A stretch of DNA of 64,000 nt from Mycolicibacillus parakoreensis (GCF_022370835.2 NZ_CP092365.1:1798001-1862000), one strand, 5' to 3'. Counted from the stretch's first letter, positions 41,077-50,168 are shown. Notes: a model not told the origin generated them from the letters alone. Translations and numbers: made by a program.

Positions 41077-42576
41077 GTGCACGAAGATTTCGACCGCTGC
41101 TATCGTGCCGTGCAATCCAAGGATGTGCGGTTCGACGGCTGGTTCGTCACCGCGGTGCGCACCACCGGCATCTACTGCCGTCCCAGTTGTCCTGCGCCGC
41201 TGCCCCGGGCCCGCAATGTGACGTTTCTGCCGAGCGCGGCGGCCGCCCAGCGGGCCGGATACCGGCCGTGCAAGCGCTGCCGGCCCGACGCCGCCCCGGG
41301 CTCCCCGCAGTGGAGTGTGCGCGACGATGTGGTGGCCCGCGCGATGCGACTGATCGCAGACGGCGTGATCGAACGCGACGGCGTCGACGGTCTCGCCGCC
41401 CGGCTGGGCTACACCGCGCGCCATGTGCAGCGACTGTTGCAGACCGAGGTCGGGGCCGGTCCGCTGAGCCTCGCGCGCGCCCAGCGCACCCAGACCGCAC
41501 GCGTGCTCATTGAGAGCACGACCCTGCCGTTGAGCGAAATCGCTTTTGCGGCAGGTTTTTCCAGCATCCGTCAGTTCAACGAAACGCTACGCGACGTCTG
41601 CCGCGCCAGCCCCGGTGAGCTGCGTCGCCGCGGAATCGGGCGGGCGTGCGGGGCCCCGGGCGGGGCCGGGCGGCTGTGGCTGCGTCTGGCGGTGCGCCCC
41701 CCGTTCGCCTACGCCGGGGTCTTCGGTCATCTGGGCGCCGGAGCGGTGCCCGGCTGCGAGGAGGTCCGTGACGGGGCGTTTCGGCGCACCCTGCGTCTGC
41801 CGCACGGCACCGGTGTCGTGGCCCTCACACCGGCGCCCGATCACGTGGGCTGCCGGCTGGAGCTGGAGGATTTCCGGGATCTGGGCGCGGCGATCGCGCG
41901 GTGTCGGCGACTGCTGGACCTCGACGCCGACCCCGAGGCGATCACAGCCGCGCTGCGCGAGGACCCGGCGCTGGCGCCCCTGGTGGCCGCCGCCCCCGGC
42001 CAGCGCATCCCGCGCACCGTCGACGAGGCGGAACTGGCGGTGCGGGTGGTGCTGGGCCAGCAGGTGTCGATGAAGGCCGCCCGCACCCACACCGCGCGGC
42101 TGGTGACCGGCTACGGGCGCCCGGTAACCGATCCGGGCGGGGCGTTGACCCACGCGTTTCCGACGGTGGCCGAGCTCGCCGGGATCGCCGACGGAGATCT
42201 GGCCCTGCCGCGGGCGCGCCGGCGCACCGTGCGCGCGGTGCTCGCCGCGCTCGCCTCCGGCACGCTGGTGCTCGACCCCGGCTGCGACTGGGATCGGGCG
42301 CGTCACCGGCTGCGGGCGCTGCCGGGTGTCGGCCCGTGGAGCACCGAGGTGATCGCGATGCGCGCCCTCGGCGACCCGGACGCGTTCCCGGTCACCGATC
42401 TGGGGGTGCGCACCGCCGCCCGCGGCCGTGGCCTGCCGGTAGATTCGGCGGCGTTGAGCGCGCACAGCCGACGGTGGCGGCCCTGGCGGGCCTACGCCGC
42501 CCAGCAGCTGTGGGCCAGCCTGGACCACGAGGTCAACACCTGGCCCCCGACGGAGTCCGCAAAGGAGAGCGCATGA
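41077..42576 (+). CDS. alkA: Ada/AlkA fusion: methyl-phosphotriester-sensing regulator and 3-methyladenine DNA glycosylase II
   Basis: A 499-residue fusion. The N-terminal Ada zinc domain has the four Cys (CRPSCPAP and CKRCRP region), an AraC-type DNA-binding domain follows ([34 protein letters not shown]), and the C-terminal half is AlkA with the HhH-GPD core ([33 protein letters not shown], catalytic Asp). It repairs alkylated bases and activates the alkylation response. GTG at 41077 gives a length near the 496 of M. tuberculosis AlkA. ogt follows with an ATGA overlap. The 142 nt upstream are shared with the divergent ectoine-type cluster. Confidence 0.93.
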   Translation: MHEDFDRCYRAVQSKDVRFDGWFVTAVRTTGIYCRPSCPAPLPRARNVTFLPSAAAAQRAGYRPCKRCRPDAAPGSPQWSVRDDVVARAMRLIADGVIERDGVDGLAARLGYTARHVQRLLQTEVGAGPLSLARAQRTQTARVLIESTTLPLSEIAFAAGFSSIRQFNETLRDVCRASPGELRRRGIGRACGAPGGAGRLWLRLAVRPPFAYAGVFGHLGAGAVPGCEEVRDGAFRRTLRLPHGTGVVALTPAPDHVGCRLELEDFRDLGAAIARCRRLLDLDADPEAITAALREDPALAPLVAAAPGQRIPRTVDEAELAVRVVLGQQVSMKAARTHTARLVTGYGRPVTDPGGALTHAFPTVAELAGIADGDLALPRARRRTVRAVLAALASGTLVLDPGCDWDRARHRLRALPGVGPWSTEVIAMRALGDPDAFPVTDLGVRTAARGRGLPVDSAALSAHSRRWRPWRAYAAQQLWASLDHEVNTWPPTESAKESA

Positions 42577-43064
42577 CCTGCTACCGCACCCTGCAGAGCC
42601 CGATCGGCGTGTTGACGCTGGCCGGCACCGACGGTGCCGTGCAGCATCTGCGGATGGTCGAGCAGACCTACGAACCCGATCGCCGCGACTGGCACCGCGA
42701 CGACACCGCCTTCGCCGCCGCCGTCGAACAGTTGCACGCCTACTTCGCCGGTGAGCTCACCGTGTTCGACCTGGACCTCGATCTCGTCGGCACGGAGTTT
42801 CAACGGCGGGTGTGGTCGGCGCTGCAGACCATCGGCTACGGCCAGACCGCCTCCTACGGCCAGATCGCCGAGCAGATCGGCGCCCCCGGGGCGGCGCGGG
42901 CGGTCGGGTTGGCCAACGGGCACAACCCGGTCTCGATCATCGTGCCGTGCCACCGGGTGGTCGGCGCCAACGGTGCCCTCACCGGCTACGGAGGCGGGGT
43001 CGACCGCAAACGGTTCCTGCTGGATCTGGAGAAACGGCACAGCCATGCGTTGCTGTTCGACTGA
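42573..43064 (+). CDS. ogt: methylated-DNA-protein-cysteine methyltransferase
   Basis: A 163-residue suicide repair protein that moves the methyl group from O6-methylguanine to its own Cys126 in VPCHRVVG. The helix-turn-helix [31 protein letters not shown] binds DNA. It overlaps alkA by 4 nt, has AAAGGAG upstream, and is co-expressed with it as in M. tuberculosis Rv1316c/Rv1317c. Confidence 0.96.
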   Translation: MTCYRTLQSPIGVLTLAGTDGAVQHLRMVEQTYEPDRRDWHRDDTAFAAAVEQLHAYFAGELTVFDLDLDLVGTEFQRRVWSALQTIGYGQTASYGQIAEQIGAPGAARAVGLANGHNPVSIIVPCHRVVGANGALTGYGGGVDRKRFLLDLEKRHSHALLFD

Positions 43065-43091
43065 GCCGGTGCCCCGGCCCGGGGGTGCACG

Positions 43092-43229
43092 ATGACCCTG
43101 GCGATCTGGGTGGTGCTGGCGCTGGTGGCCGTGGGCCTGATCGCCAGCCAACTGCTGCGGTTGCGCCGCTGGCTCGACCGCGCCCCGATGCCCGAGGAAA
43201 AGGAGCCGCCGCCGGGTGAACCGCGGTGA
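43092..43229 (+). CDS. small single-span membrane protein
   Basis: A 45-codon frame beginning ATG at 43092 with GGGGGTG upstream. The product has one hydrophobic helix (LAIWVVLALVAVGLIASQLL) followed by a basic stretch (RLRRWLDRA) and a Pro/Glu-rich tail ending at TGA 43227-43229. The positive-inside pattern puts the C-terminus in the cytosol. It lies 27 nt after ogt on the same strand. I do not recognise a family. Confidence 0.5.
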   Translation: MTLAIWVVLALVAVGLIASQLLRLRRWLDRAPMPEEKEPPPGEPR

Positions 43230-43261
43230 CGGTGACGGCTTATCCGGGCGGGAGGCTGAAG

Positions 43262-44131
43262 TCAGCCGGGATGTTGTGCCCAATGGGTAAGCAGCGGCGG
43301 AACGAATTCGGCAGCACGGTAGTCCGGGAAGTGCATCCGCGCACCATCGAAGGTCACAAGCCGGGTGGTTCCAGGGATCAGGTCGGCAAGGCGCTGTCCC
43401 CACTTGAGAGGAAAGAAAACGTCGCCAGTTCCCCACGCGATGAGGGTGGGTACCGTGAGCTCGGCAAGTCGGGTTCGGATCGCAGTCAGGTCGGCTGATG
43501 AGATGGCGGCAGCCAGGCGAGCGAAAGCGCGTGATGTGTCAGGTGTTCCAAAGACTGGGCGGTAGTAGGCCTCAACCACCTCGGCCGGAAGCTGTCCGGG
43601 GTGCGGATAGCCGGCAGCCAACCCGCTCAGCCTCAACCAACGGTTCGCGGCGATACGCGGACCGAGTCTTGTCAGGAGCCTGAGACGTGCCGCGAAGGCG
43701 ACCGGTTTGAACAGGAACGGCGGGGTGTTGCCCTCCGTATCGCAGTTTGTCAACGTCAGTGTGGACAGTCGCCCACCGAGGTGTGCGGCGACGATTTGCG
43801 CGACTGCACCACCGGTGTCGTTGGCGACTAGGTCGAATCGATCCAAGCTCAGATAATCGCAGAGTTCGATCACGCGACGTGCCAGACCTGTCAGCGACAC
43901 ATCGGCGTCGCCGGGGGCCGCAGGAGTCTGTCCATGACCGGGCAGGTCGATAGCGATGCACCGACGTCGATCGCCGGCGACCCGGTCGAGGACATGCCGC
44001 CAAAGCAGACTGTTGGTGAGGAGGCCGTGAATGAACACCGCTGGTCGGGCTCGTCCGACATCAAGATAGCTGACGGCGCCGGATGCGGTCGTGGCGTCGC
44101 GCCGGTGACCTTCAAGCGTTGAGAGGTCCAT
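43262..44131 (-). CDS. alpha/beta hydrolase with Asp nucleophile
   Basis: A 289-residue alpha/beta hydrolase: oxyanion region VFIHGLLTNSLLW, nucleophile elbow VANDTGGAVAQ, acid in GTGDVFFP and His in RMHFPDYRA. Asp rather than Ser in the elbow places it with haloalkane dehalogenase/epoxide hydrolase-type enzymes. I prefer ATG 44131 (MDLSTLEGHRR) with GAAGGG upstream, because ATG 44158 would place the start codon in the operator. Third codon positions are less G/C than the surrounding genes, suggesting acquisition. A divergent TetR gene probably regulates it. Substrate unknown. Confidence 0.82.
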   Translation of the reverse strand: MDLSTLEGHRRDATTASGAVSYLDVGRARPAVFIHGLLTNSLLWRHVLDRVAGDRRRCIAIDLPGHGQTPAAPGDADVSLTGLARRVIELCDYLSLDRFDLVANDTGGAVAQIVAAHLGGRLSTLTLTNCDTEGNTPPFLFKPVAFAARLRLLTRLGPRIAANRWLRLSGLAAGYPHPGQLPAEVVEAYYRPVFGTPDTSRAFARLAAAISSADLTAIRTRLAELTVPTLIAWGTGDVFFPLKWGQRLADLIPGTTRLVTFDGARMHFPDYRAAEFVPPLLTHWAQHPG

Positions 44132-44155
44132 CGCGCGTATACCCTTCACCGGGTA

Positions 44156-44188
44156 CATACCGCAGTAATGTCACATACCCGCAGTATG
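44156..44188. promoter_or_regulatory. palindromic TetR operator pair
   Basis: A perfect inverted repeat CATAC-CCGCA-GTATG lies at 44174-44188 and a near copy CATAC-CGCA-GTAATG at 44156-44170. The two share ACATACC(C)GCAGTA as a direct repeat. They occupy the 89-bp region between the divergent hydrolase and TetR starts, the expected place for an autoregulatory operator. Confidence 0.6.
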
Positions 44189-44220
44189 CAAATGATCTCT
44201 TCGCGACTATTCTCTGGCAA

Positions 44221-44874
44221 GTGGGAGTTGTCAAGGGTCGGCGCACAGAGAATGCGGAGCAGACGCGCGTCGCGCTGCTTGCCGCGGCCGCACGAGCCTT
44301 CGCTGAGCGCGGGTTCACATCCACATCGATCACACAGATCGCCGTAGCTGCCCGTGTGACCAAAGGTGCCGTCTATCACCACTTCTCCGACAAACACAGC
44401 CTCTTCGCGGCAGTCATGTACCAGTGCAACGAGGCGGCCCAGGAACGAGTTTCTGCAGCAATCGGCCGACACCCCGACGACGTCTGGCGTGCAGCGACGG
44501 CTGCGCTGGACGCAACGCTGGAGGTGTGTGCCGATCCCGTCGCCGGACGATTGATTTACCTCGAAGGGCCTACCGGGCTGGGCTGGAGAGGCTGGCGCGA
44601 ATCAGAACGCCAGTACACGCACCGGAATGTGCGCCAACTACTGCTGGCCGGCATTCACGCTGGTATCTTTCCAGCCGACATCCCGACCGAGGCGATGACA
44701 CACCTCGTCGCCGGGATGATCACCCACGCCGGCATCGCACTTGCTGAGATTCCCGCCAGGTCACGTCCACGCATCCGCCGGGAACTCCGCGGCGCGATCC
44801 TGCGTGTGTTGCGTGGGCTCGGCAGTGACGAACGGACCGACACCGACGATGGGTCCGTCGCGTTAGCCGATTAG
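44221..44874 (+). CDS. TetR-family transcriptional regulator
   Basis: A 217-residue regulator with the HTH AAARAFAERGFTSTSITQIAVAARVTKGAVYHHFSDKHSLFAAV and a helical C-terminal domain. The start is taken as GTG 44221 (VGVVKGRRTENAEQTRVALL); sequence upstream in frame contains the operator and is not protein-like. Divergent from the alpha/beta hydrolase gene and flanked by the CATAC/GTATG palindromes. Base composition is lower in G/C than the neighbours, as for its partner. Confidence 0.85.
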   Translation: MGVVKGRRTENAEQTRVALLAAAARAFAERGFTSTSITQIAVAARVTKGAVYHHFSDKHSLFAAVMYQCNEAAQERVSAAIGRHPDDVWRAATAALDATLEVCADPVAGRLIYLEGPTGLGWRGWRESERQYTHRNVRQLLLAGIHAGIFPADIPTEAMTHLVAGMITHAGIALAEIPARSRPRIRRELRGAILRVLRGLGSDERTDTDDGSVALAD

Positions 44875-44913
44875 CCGATGCGGCATCGCGTCCGACGGTG
44901 ACTCTCCGCGCCC

Positions 44914-45885
44914 CTACAGTGCGGCCACCGTATCGGCGAGGGTGTGGGCCGGGTCGCGGTAGGCGACACCCAGCTCCTGCTCGCTGGGGGAATCGTCGGA
45001 AGCCGGCATCTGGGTGTAGTACTGCATGCCCGCCGCGGTGAACGGCGTGTCGATCGGCAGCCACCGTTCGGCGTGGTCCAGCAGTGCCCCGGCGGTGCGC
45101 AGCACGATGTCGGGGACCGGGGCGGCCAGCATCCGGATCCCGGCGGCGCGTCCCAGCAGCGACGCCAGTTCGGTCACCGAGACCCGGTGTCCCCCGGCCA
45201 TGTAGCGGCGCGGACCGCGTCCGGGTTCCAGCAGCGCGGCGTGCAGTGTCGCCAAATCGCGCACGTCGACGATGAGCCAGCCGCCGCCGCGGCCGGGGAT
45301 CACCCGCATGCCCAACGCGGCCCTGACTCCTTCACCGGCCTCGCCGAACTGGTCACCGGCGGGCGGGCCGAGCACCATGCCGGGATAGGTGATGGTGAGC
45401 GGTGCGCCGGCGTCCTGCAGGCCGCGGGCGTAGATCTCGACCTGAGCCTTGGACTGGCCGTAGCCGTCGGAGCCGCCCACCACCGGCAGGTCGGCGGTGA
45501 GGGTCGCCAGCCCGGGGTGGAACAGCGCGGTGAAGCTGGAGACGTGCACGATCGGGTCCAGGCCGAGTTCGACGGCCTGGCCGAGCACGTTCTGGGCGCC
45601 GCCCATGTTGGTCTGCAGCATGTGGGCGGTCTCGCGCGGGTCGGTGGCGACCAGCGCCGCGCTGTGCACCAGGGCGTCGCAGCCGCGCATCGCCGCGCGC
45701 ACCGCGTCGCGGTCGGTGATGTCGGCGACGGCGAAGTCGGTGACCTCGACACCGAGGCGGCCCACGGTGCGCTCCAACTTCGCCGGGGTGCGCACCAGAA
45801 ACCGGACCTGGTGGCCGGCGTCGGCGATCGCCTTGGCCGTCCAGCCACCCACGAACCCGGTTCCCCCGGTGACCAGAACGCGCAT
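44914..45885 (-). CDS. extended SDR: NAD(P)-dependent epimerase/dehydratase
   Basis: A 323-residue extended short-chain dehydrogenase. The Rossmann motif VTGGTGFVGGW is at the N-terminus, VHSAALV and the Ser of HVSSFTALF follow, and the catalytic pair is in YGQSKAQVE. YPGMVLGPP and later residues are typical of NAD-dependent epimerases or 3-beta-hydroxysteroid dehydrogenase-like enzymes. It is 15 nt downstream of the ChoD-like gene (same strand), so it may have been co-transcribed with it before the IS insertions. Substrate unknown; a sterol link is speculation. Confidence 0.85.
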   Translation of the reverse strand: MRVLVTGGTGFVGGWTAKAIADAGHQVRFLVRTPAKLERTVGRLGVEVTDFAVADITDRDAVRAAMRGCDALVHSAALVATDPRETAHMLQTNMGGAQNVLGQAVELGLDPIVHVSSFTALFHPGLATLTADLPVVGGSDGYGQSKAQVEIYARGLQDAGAPLTITYPGMVLGPPAGDQFGEAGEGVRAALGMRVIPGRGGGWLIVDVRDLATLHAALLEPGRGPRRYMAGGHRVSVTELASLLGRAAGIRMLAAPVPDIVLRTAGALLDHAERWLPIDTPFTAAGMQYYTQMPASDDSPSEQELGVAYRDPAHTLADTVAAL

Positions 45886-45900
45886 GGCCGCGATTCTGCC

Positions 45901-46894
45901 CTACGCCGGGGTCAGCGGGAGGCGCAATGCACCGGGAGCATCGGCGGGCACCGCCGGATGGTGCGGCTTCACCGCGCCGATGCGCCGGTAGGGGGCGCCG
46001 AGGGCGGGGCGTGGATCGGGCTCACCGTTGTTGGGCCACAACGCTATTGCGCGCTCGGCTTGGGCGGTGATCGTCAACGACGGGTTGACCCCGAGATTGG
46101 CGGTGATCGCCGAGCCGTCGGCGATGTGCAGGCCGGGATGGCCGTACACCCGCTGGTAGGGGTCGATGACGCCGGTCTGCGGGGACTCACCGATCGGGCA
46201 CCCGCCGATGAAATGCGCCGTCAACGGGATGTTCAGCGCGGCGAGATAGGTGCCGCCGGCGACCCCGTCGACCTTGTCGGCCATCCGCCGGGCGATGTCG
46301 TGGGCGACCGGGATCCAGTCGGGGTTGGGCTGCCCGATCCCCTGTTTGGTGGTCATCCGCCGGCCGAACGGGCCGCGTTTGAGGTAGGTGGTCAGCGAAT
46401 TGTCCAGTGACTGCATGACCAGCACGATGATCGAGTGTTCCGAGGCCCGGCGCGGGAACAGGCTGCGCACCAACAGACCCGGACGGCGCAGGATCATCAG
46501 CAGCAGCCGGGCGAACCGCCACGGGCCGCCGTCGACGAGGTGGGTGCCCATCATCGACAGCAGGTTGGAGCCCTTGCCGTACCGGCACACCTCGACGTGG
46601 GTGTTGGACTCCGGGTGGATCGACGAGGTGATCGCCACCCCCTGGGCGAAGTCGTCGCGGTCGGGGGCGAGCACCACCGGGACCTCCTCGGAGTTGGTGC
46701 GGGTCAACTCCCCCAGCCGCGCGGACAGCTGCGGCAGCGAGCCGGTGTCGCGCAGCTTGTGCAGCAGGCGCTGGGTGCCCAGCGAGGCCGCGGCGAACAC
46801 CACCTGCCCGGCGGTGATCTCGCGGCGCCGCCTGCGCAGCCAGCGGCCGGTGCGCACCGTGCTCAGCGTGTAGCCGTCGCCGTCGCCGTCCGGG
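45901..46894 (-). pseudogene. ChoD-like fragment 3 (C-terminus)
   Basis: Continues from DGDGDGYTLSTVRTGRWLR to the natural stop at 45901. It contains ITSSIHPESNTHVEVCRYGKG, VMQSLDNSLTTYLKRGPFG and the terminal GMC motif. An internal ATG (46857) could give a 318-residue fragment without FAD-binding residues. Confidence 0.88.
46886..46894. repeat. 9-bp target-site duplication of the left IS
   Basis: CCGTCCGGG here is repeated exactly at 48379-48387 on the other side of the left element. Matched duplications show a simple insertion rather than recombination between the two copies. Confidence 0.93.
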
Positions 46895-46926
46895 GAGAAA
46901 TTGTCAATACCTGTGGATCGGGTTGT

Positions 46927-48243
46927 TCAGGCGACCTCCGTTCCGGGTTGTTCGGCGCCGTCGGTGGGCGGCTGTGTTGGGGTGATCTCGGTGGGGCGTT
47001 CGAGCAGCTTTCCCTTGTGGAAGACCGCGCCGGCGCGGACCAAAGCGACCAGGTGTGGGGCGTTGACGGCGCGCCAGCGGGCCGCGGCGGCGTCGATGAG
47101 CTTGTAGGCCATAGCCAGTCCGGCCGCGCGTGATCCCGGGCCTTTGGTGACCTTGGTGCGCAAACGCACTGTGGCGAAGGTGCTTTCGATCGGATTCGTG
47201 GTGCGTAGGTGAATCCAATGTTCGGCCGGGTAGTGGTAGAACTCCAGCAGGGTGTCCAGATCGTCGGTGATCTTGGCGACCGCTTTAGGATACTTGGCCC
47301 CGAAGTCGACCTCGAAGGCTTTGACCGCGAGCTGGGCCTTGTCGATATCCTCGGCGTTGTAGATCTCCTTGATCGCCGCCAACGCCGACGGGTGCGCTGA
47401 TTTCGGCAGCGCGGCAAGAACATTAGCCTGCTTATGAAACCAGCACCGCTGCTCTTTGGTGGCCGGGAACACCTCACGCACCGCGTTCCAGAACCCGAGT
47501 GCGCCATCGCCGACCGCGAGCACCGGGGCGGTCATGCCGCGTCGCTTGCAGTCGCGCAGCAGATCAGCCCACGACTCGGTCGATTCGCGGTAGCCGTCGG
47601 TGATCGCCACCAGTTCTTTGCGGCCGTCAGCGCGCACACCCAGCATCACCAGCAAGCACAGCTTTTCCTGGTCCAGGCGGACCTTGAGGTGGATGCCGTC
47701 CACCCACAGGTAGACGTAATCGGTGCCCGACAGGTCCCGGGCGGCGAACGCGCGGGCCTCATCTTGCCACTGACTGGTCAGCCGGGTGATCGTGGTGGCC
47801 GACAACCCGGCACCCGAGCCCAGAAACTGCTCCAGGGCCGGCCCGAAATCACTGGTCGACAGCCCGTGCAGATACAAAAGCGGCAGCACCTCGCTCATCT
47901 GCGGTGACTTGCGCGCCCACGCCGGCAGGATCGCCGAGGAAAACCGTTTCCGCTCACCAGTGTCGGGGTCGACGCGTTTGTCGTTGACTCGTGGAGCTTT
48001 CACCTGCACCGCACCGGCTGCGGTCAACACCTCACGTGGCTGGTGGTAGCCGTTGCGCACCACCAGCCGGTGCCCGTTGTCGTCGAGCTGATCGGCGTAC
48101 TGGGCCACATACGCGGCGACCTCGGCCTGCAACGCCGCGGCCAGCATTTGCCGGGCACCGTCGCGGACGATCTCGTCCAACAACGAGCGCCCAGAGGCCT
48201 CGTGGCCGTTGGCGTCCTCGGCGTCGTGAACTACGGTGAGCAT
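46927..48243 (-). CDS. IS256-family (mutator-type) transposase
   Basis: A 438-residue DDE transposase. Predicted catalytic residues are Asp182 (LWVDGIHLKV), Asp246 (AVGDGALGFW) and Glu353 (NPIESTFATVR), with CWFHKQANVL between them, all typical of IS256. The N-terminal half contains the DNA-binding helices (LLDEIVRDGARQMLAAAL). The gene is intact; an inverted repeat lies directly upstream of the start codon. Confidence 0.95.
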   Translation of the reverse strand: MLTVVHDAEDANGHEASGRSLLDEIVRDGARQMLAAALQAEVAAYVAQYADQLDDNGHRLVVRNGYHQPREVLTAAGAVQVKAPRVNDKRVDPDTGERKRFSSAILPAWARKSPQMSEVLPLLYLHGLSTSDFGPALEQFLGSGAGLSATTITRLTSQWQDEARAFAARDLSGTDYVYLWVDGIHLKVRLDQEKLCLLVMLGVRADGRKELVAITDGYRESTESWADLLRDCKRRGMTAPVLAVGDGALGFWNAVREVFPATKEQRCWFHKQANVLAALPKSAHPSALAAIKEIYNAEDIDKAQLAVKAFEVDFGAKYPKAVAKITDDLDTLLEFYHYPAEHWIHLRTTNPIESTFATVRLRTKVTKGPGSRAAGLAMAYKLIDAAAARWRAVNAPHLVALVRAGAVFHKGKLLERPTEITPTQPPTDGAEQPGTEVA

Positions 48244-48328
48244 GGGCGTACCTTCCCGAACCAGCGCGCCAACGCCGGCTCATGATCGGACCTACTGACT
48301 TTCAGATCATCCTCGGGAAGGTGCGCCC
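48244..48328. repeat. internal inverted repeat upstream of the transposase (left copy)
   Basis: GGGCGTACCTTCCCGA (48244-48259), ending at the transposase start codon, is the inverse of TCGGGAAGGTGCGCCC (48313-48328) with one mismatch in 16. An mRNA starting outside the element would fold this into a stem that reaches the ribosome-binding region. The same structure is at 48726-48810 in the right copy. Confidence 0.7.
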
Positions 48329-48387
48329 ACTTTCACGCCCCCATCCCGAGGCTCATCCACAGGTTCTGATCATTGCTCCCGTCCGGG

Positions 48388-48675
48388 CGCACGTCGGTGA
48401 CCGTCGTCAGCGGAAGGATCTGCGCTCCGGCGTGTTCGGCGAGGTACAGGTAGTTGGTCTCGGTGGTGTTCTTGGCATTGTGCGGGCATCCGGTGAAGCA
48501 TTGGGCGCAGCCGATGCACCCGGCGCGCGCCGGGCCGGCCCCGCCGAAGAACGGGTCGGCGACGGTGACGCCCGGTTGGTCGCCGAAGAACACCCCGACG
48601 TCGGTCGGATGGTAGGTGTCCTCGACGCCGAGATCACGGGCGACCGACCGCAGTACCTCGTCGGCCGGGGTGGTG
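48388..48675 (-). pseudogene. ChoD-like fragment 2 (middle, Cys cluster)
   Basis: The unique 297 bp between the two IS copies. On the minus strand it continues the protein from the TTPADEV junction through FFGDQPGVTVADPF and CIGCAQCFTGCPHNAKN to TTVTDVRPDG, where the left IS begins. Confidence 0.88.
48667..48675. repeat. 9-bp target-site duplication of the right IS
   Basis: GGGGTGGTG here is repeated exactly at 50160-50168 beyond the right element. Its sequence differs from the left duplication, so the two insertions were separate events. Confidence 0.93.
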
Positions 48676-48725
48676 GAGCAATGATCAGAACCTGTGGATG
48701 AGCCTCGGGATGGGGGCGTGAAAGT

Positions 48726-48810
48726 GGGCGCACCTTCCCGAGGATGATCTGAAAGTCAGTAGGTCCGATCATGAGCCGGCGTTGGCGCGCTGGTTCGGGA
48801 AGGTACGCCC
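48726..48810. repeat. internal inverted repeat upstream of the transposase (right copy)
   Basis: GGGCGCACCTTCCCGA at 48726-48741 and TCGGGAAGGTACGCCC at 48795-48810, mirror image of the structure in the left element. Confidence 0.7.
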
Positions 48811-50127
48811 ATGCTCACCGTAGTTCACGACGCCGAGGACGCCAACGGCCACGAGGCCTCTGGGCGCTCGTTGTTGGACGAGATCGTCCGCGACGGTGCC
48901 CGGCAAATGCTGGCCGCGGCGTTGCAGGCCGAGGTCGCCGCGTATGTGGCCCAGTACGCCGATCAGCTCGACGACAACGGGCACCGGCTGGTGGTGCGCA
49001 ACGGCTACCACCAGCCACGTGAGGTGTTGACCGCAGCCGGTGCGGTGCAGGTGAAAGCTCCACGAGTCAACGACAAACGCGTCGACCCCGACACTGGTGA
49101 GCGGAAACGGTTTTCCTCGGCGATCCTGCCGGCGTGGGCGCGCAAGTCACCGCAGATGAGCGAGGTGCTGCCGCTTTTGTATCTGCACGGGCTGTCGACC
49201 AGTGATTTCGGGCCGGCCCTGGAGCAGTTTCTGGGCTCGGGTGCCGGGTTGTCGGCCACCACGATCACCCGGCTGACCAGTCAGTGGCAAGATGAGGCCC
49301 GCGCGTTCGCCGCCCGGGACCTGTCGGGCACCGATTACGTCTACCTGTGGGTGGACGGCATCCACCTCAAGGTCCGCCTGGACCAGGAAAAGCTGTGCTT
49401 GCTGGTGATGCTGGGTGTGCGCGCTGACGGCCGCAAAGAACTGGTGGCGATCACCGACGGCTACCGCGAATCGACCGAGTCGTGGGCTGATCTGCTGCGC
49501 GACTGCAAGCGACGCGGCATGACCGCCCCGGTGCTCGCGGTCGGCGATGGCGCACTCGGGTTCTGGAACGCGGTGCGTGAGGTGTTCCCGGCCACCAAAG
49601 AGCAGCGGTGCTGGTTTCATAAGCAGGCTAATGTTCTTGCCGCGCTGCCGAAATCAGCGCACCCGTCGGCGTTGGCGGCGATCAAGGAGATCTACAACGC
49701 CGAGGATATCGACAAGGCCCAGCTCGCGGTCAAAGCCTTCGAGGTCGACTTCGGGGCCAAGTATCCTAAAGCGGTCGCCAAGATCACCGACGATCTGGAC
49801 ACCCTGCTGGAGTTCTACCACTACCCGGCCGAACATTGGATTCACCTACGCACCACGAATCCGATCGAAAGCACCTTCGCCACAGTGCGTTTGCGCACCA
49901 AGGTCACCAAAGGCCCGGGATCACGCGCGGCCGGACTGGCTATGGCCTACAAGCTCATCGACGCCGCCGCGGCCCGCTGGCGCGCCGTCAACGCCCCACA
50001 CCTGGTCGCTTTGGTCCGCGCCGGCGCGGTCTTCCACAAGGGAAAGCTGCTCGAACGCCCCACCGAGATCACCCCAACACAGCCGCCCACCGACGGCGCC
50101 GAACAACCCGGAACGGAGGTCGCCTGA
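48811..50127 (+). CDS. IS256-family transposase (identical copy)
   Basis: A 438-residue transposase whose translation is identical to the one at 46927-48243, with the same Asp182, Asp246, Glu353 triad. Start ATG 48811, stop 50127, 32 bp before the element end. Either copy could mobilise both elements. Confidence 0.95.
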   Translation: MLTVVHDAEDANGHEASGRSLLDEIVRDGARQMLAAALQAEVAAYVAQYADQLDDNGHRLVVRNGYHQPREVLTAAGAVQVKAPRVNDKRVDPDTGERKRFSSAILPAWARKSPQMSEVLPLLYLHGLSTSDFGPALEQFLGSGAGLSATTITRLTSQWQDEARAFAARDLSGTDYVYLWVDGIHLKVRLDQEKLCLLVMLGVRADGRKELVAITDGYRESTESWADLLRDCKRRGMTAPVLAVGDGALGFWNAVREVFPATKEQRCWFHKQANVLAALPKSAHPSALAAIKEIYNAEDIDKAQLAVKAFEVDFGAKYPKAVAKITDDLDTLLEFYHYPAEHWIHLRTTNPIESTFATVRLRTKVTKGPGSRAAGLAMAYKLIDAAAARWRAVNAPHLVALVRAGAVFHKGKLLERPTEITPTQPPTDGAEQPGTEVA

Positions 50128-50168
50128 ACAACCCGATCCACAGGTATTGACAATTTCTCGGGGTGGTG

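Larger units (their letters stand above)
46895..48378 (-). mobile_element. IS256-family insertion sequence, left copy
   Basis: A 1,484-bp element with one transposase read on the minus strand. Its ends are imperfect terminal inverted repeats: GAGAAATTGTCAATACCTGT.. at 46895 and, inverted from 48378, GAGCAATGATCAGAACCTGT.., agreeing at 19 of the first 24 positions. A perfect 9-bp target duplication CCGTCCGGG flanks it (46886-46894 and 48379-48387). It has the same length as the right copy and encodes an identical transposase, so both moved recently. Confidence 0.95.
48676..50159 (+). mobile_element. IS256-family insertion sequence, right copy (inverted relative to left)
   Basis: A second 1,484-bp element in opposite orientation to the left copy, 297 bp away, with the same terminal repeats (GAGCAATGATCAG.. 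at 48676, inverse of GAGAAATTGTC.. at 50159) and its own 9-bp duplication GGGGTGGTG. The two copies form a large inverted repeat around fragment 2 of the ChoD-like gene. Confidence 0.95.

Noticed and set aside
46895..50159. The two IS copies as one composite transposon carrying the 297-bp segment
   Set aside because: Each copy has its own matching 9-bp duplication and the segment between them is simply the middle of the interrupted gene, so there were two single insertions.
46895..50159. Duplicate IS as an assembly artefact
   Set aside because: The two copies lie in opposite orientation with different target duplications and join correctly to consecutive parts of one gene, which a collapsed or duplicated assembly would not produce. 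Long reads could still settle it.
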